From assembly GCA_037349105.1 (NCBI GenBank), contig JAYJMM010000106.1, positions 1,240,001 through 1,304,000 on the forward strand: a stretch of 64,000 bases of DNA, written 5' to 3'. Under the pieces are notes generated by a model, which was not told the origin of the DNA, did not search any database, and saw only the letters and a program-made list of their open reading frames with translations. Position numbers and translations under genes: made by a program. How positions within the stretch are numbered: the first letter of the stretch is position 1; each line of letters opens with the position of its first letter. This document shows, in pieces, positions 63,363-64,000 of the stretch. Source of the DNA: Limnomonas spitsbergensis (Eukaryota; Chlorophyta; Chlorophyceae; Chlamydomonadales).

Positions 63363-63794
63363 CTGAGTGTGCAGGGTTGAGGGTGGGTAGGGTGAGGGTT
63401 TAGGGTTAAGGGGTGAGGGCGTAGGGTTTGGGGGTGACGAGGATCGTCAGCCCCAGTGCCAGCCAGATAGTCCTGTCAAACCTGAGTGTGCAGGGTTCAG
63501 GTTAGATAGGGTTCAGGTTGGATAGGGTTAAGGGTGTAGGGTTAAGAGTGTGCAGGGTTGAGGGTGGATAGGGTTTAGGGGAGTGGGGTTTGGGTCCAGT
63601 GATACGTGATTGTGAGGGGTCCATGGTTCAGGTTCCACCGGTAAGAGTTGTATAGTTTAGGGGTAAGGGCTTAGGGTTTACAGTCTATGAGTCCTCCCCA
63701 ACCTGCTTGTGCCTTCTACTAACCATATGCACCGACCCTCGACAGCATCTTCACGGAGCAGCAGTCAGGTACCAGTGCTTTTTTCCCCGGCTAC

Positions 63795-63945
63795 GAGTCC
63801 ACATTCAGCATGCCGCCCCGCGGCTGCCAAAGGCCCCATCGGGACCAAACTCGGACCAGCCTACGACTGGTGGCCAGAATAGCATGGCTGGCCACAAATG
63901 GGGTCGCCGGCCAGCGGCCGGAGCGTAGCTGACATGTAGCCGAGT
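63795..63945 (+). repeat. Dispersed ~200-bp element, copy 3
   Basis: CATCGGGACCAAACTCGG, CTGGTGGCCAGAAT and GTAGCTGACATGTAGCCG in the same order as the other copies. No exon recognised between 63363 and 64000. Confidence 0.55.
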
Positions 63946-64000
63946 CATAAAGAGAGAAACAATGGCAGTAACTCCTGGCGACACCAGAACCTTCCCTAGG

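Overview
Nuclear DNA of a green alga, most likely a chlorophycean of the Chlamydomonas/Volvox/Haematococcus kind. The evidence is many small exons with GT-AG and GC-AG introns, a TGTAA poly(A) signal after a stop codon, plant/algal CCCTAAA heptamers throughout, and Ala/Gln/Gly/Ser-rich low-complexity protein tails. No prokaryotic operons, rRNA or tRNA were seen. The organism is an inference; the gene structures are read from the sequence.

Two convergent multi-exon genes account for all the coding sequence I can support. Gene 1 (+ strand, 2190-35717) is a complete NO-sensor-type guanylate cyclase. Its 15 exons carry an H-NOX heme domain, an HNOBA/PAS-like domain, a signalling helix, a class III cyclase domain and a long tail ending in a CaaX box. 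All splice phases agree and the total is 3795 nt (1264 aa plus stop). Gene 2 (- strand, beyond the right edge to 40327) is the 3' part of an ionotropic glutamate receptor-like channel. Its 13 exons carry M1, pore loop, M3 with a TYTANLAAALT motif, the S2 ligand-binding lobe, M4 and a long cytoplasmic tail with poly-Ala and poly-Gln. Phases agree again (860 aa plus stop). The N-terminal and S1 regions lie outside the window.

Almost everything else is intron filled with tandem repeats (units of 8 to about 145 bp, arrays up to 5 kb). Nearly every long open frame in the window is a by-product of these arrays. The striking pattern is that many arrays are built from the adjacent exon-intron junction. 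Each unit carries the first or last 15-60 nt of the neighbouring exon plus its splice site, often fused to telomere-like CCCTAAA. In several arrays the copied splice site is mutated.

A short dispersed element with a (GAAA)n/(CTTT)n tail is flanked by 7-12 bp direct repeats. In three insertions in gene 1 that target duplication spans the splice junction itself. This gives a plausible seed for the junction arrays. Two 152-153 bp hAT-like MITEs with 8-bp target duplications also sit in gene 1 introns.

Layout: 1-2000 dispersed repeats and possible promoter; 2190-35717 cyclase gene; 35718-40326 convergent intergenic/3'UTR with short tandem repeats; 40327-64000 glutamate receptor-like gene.
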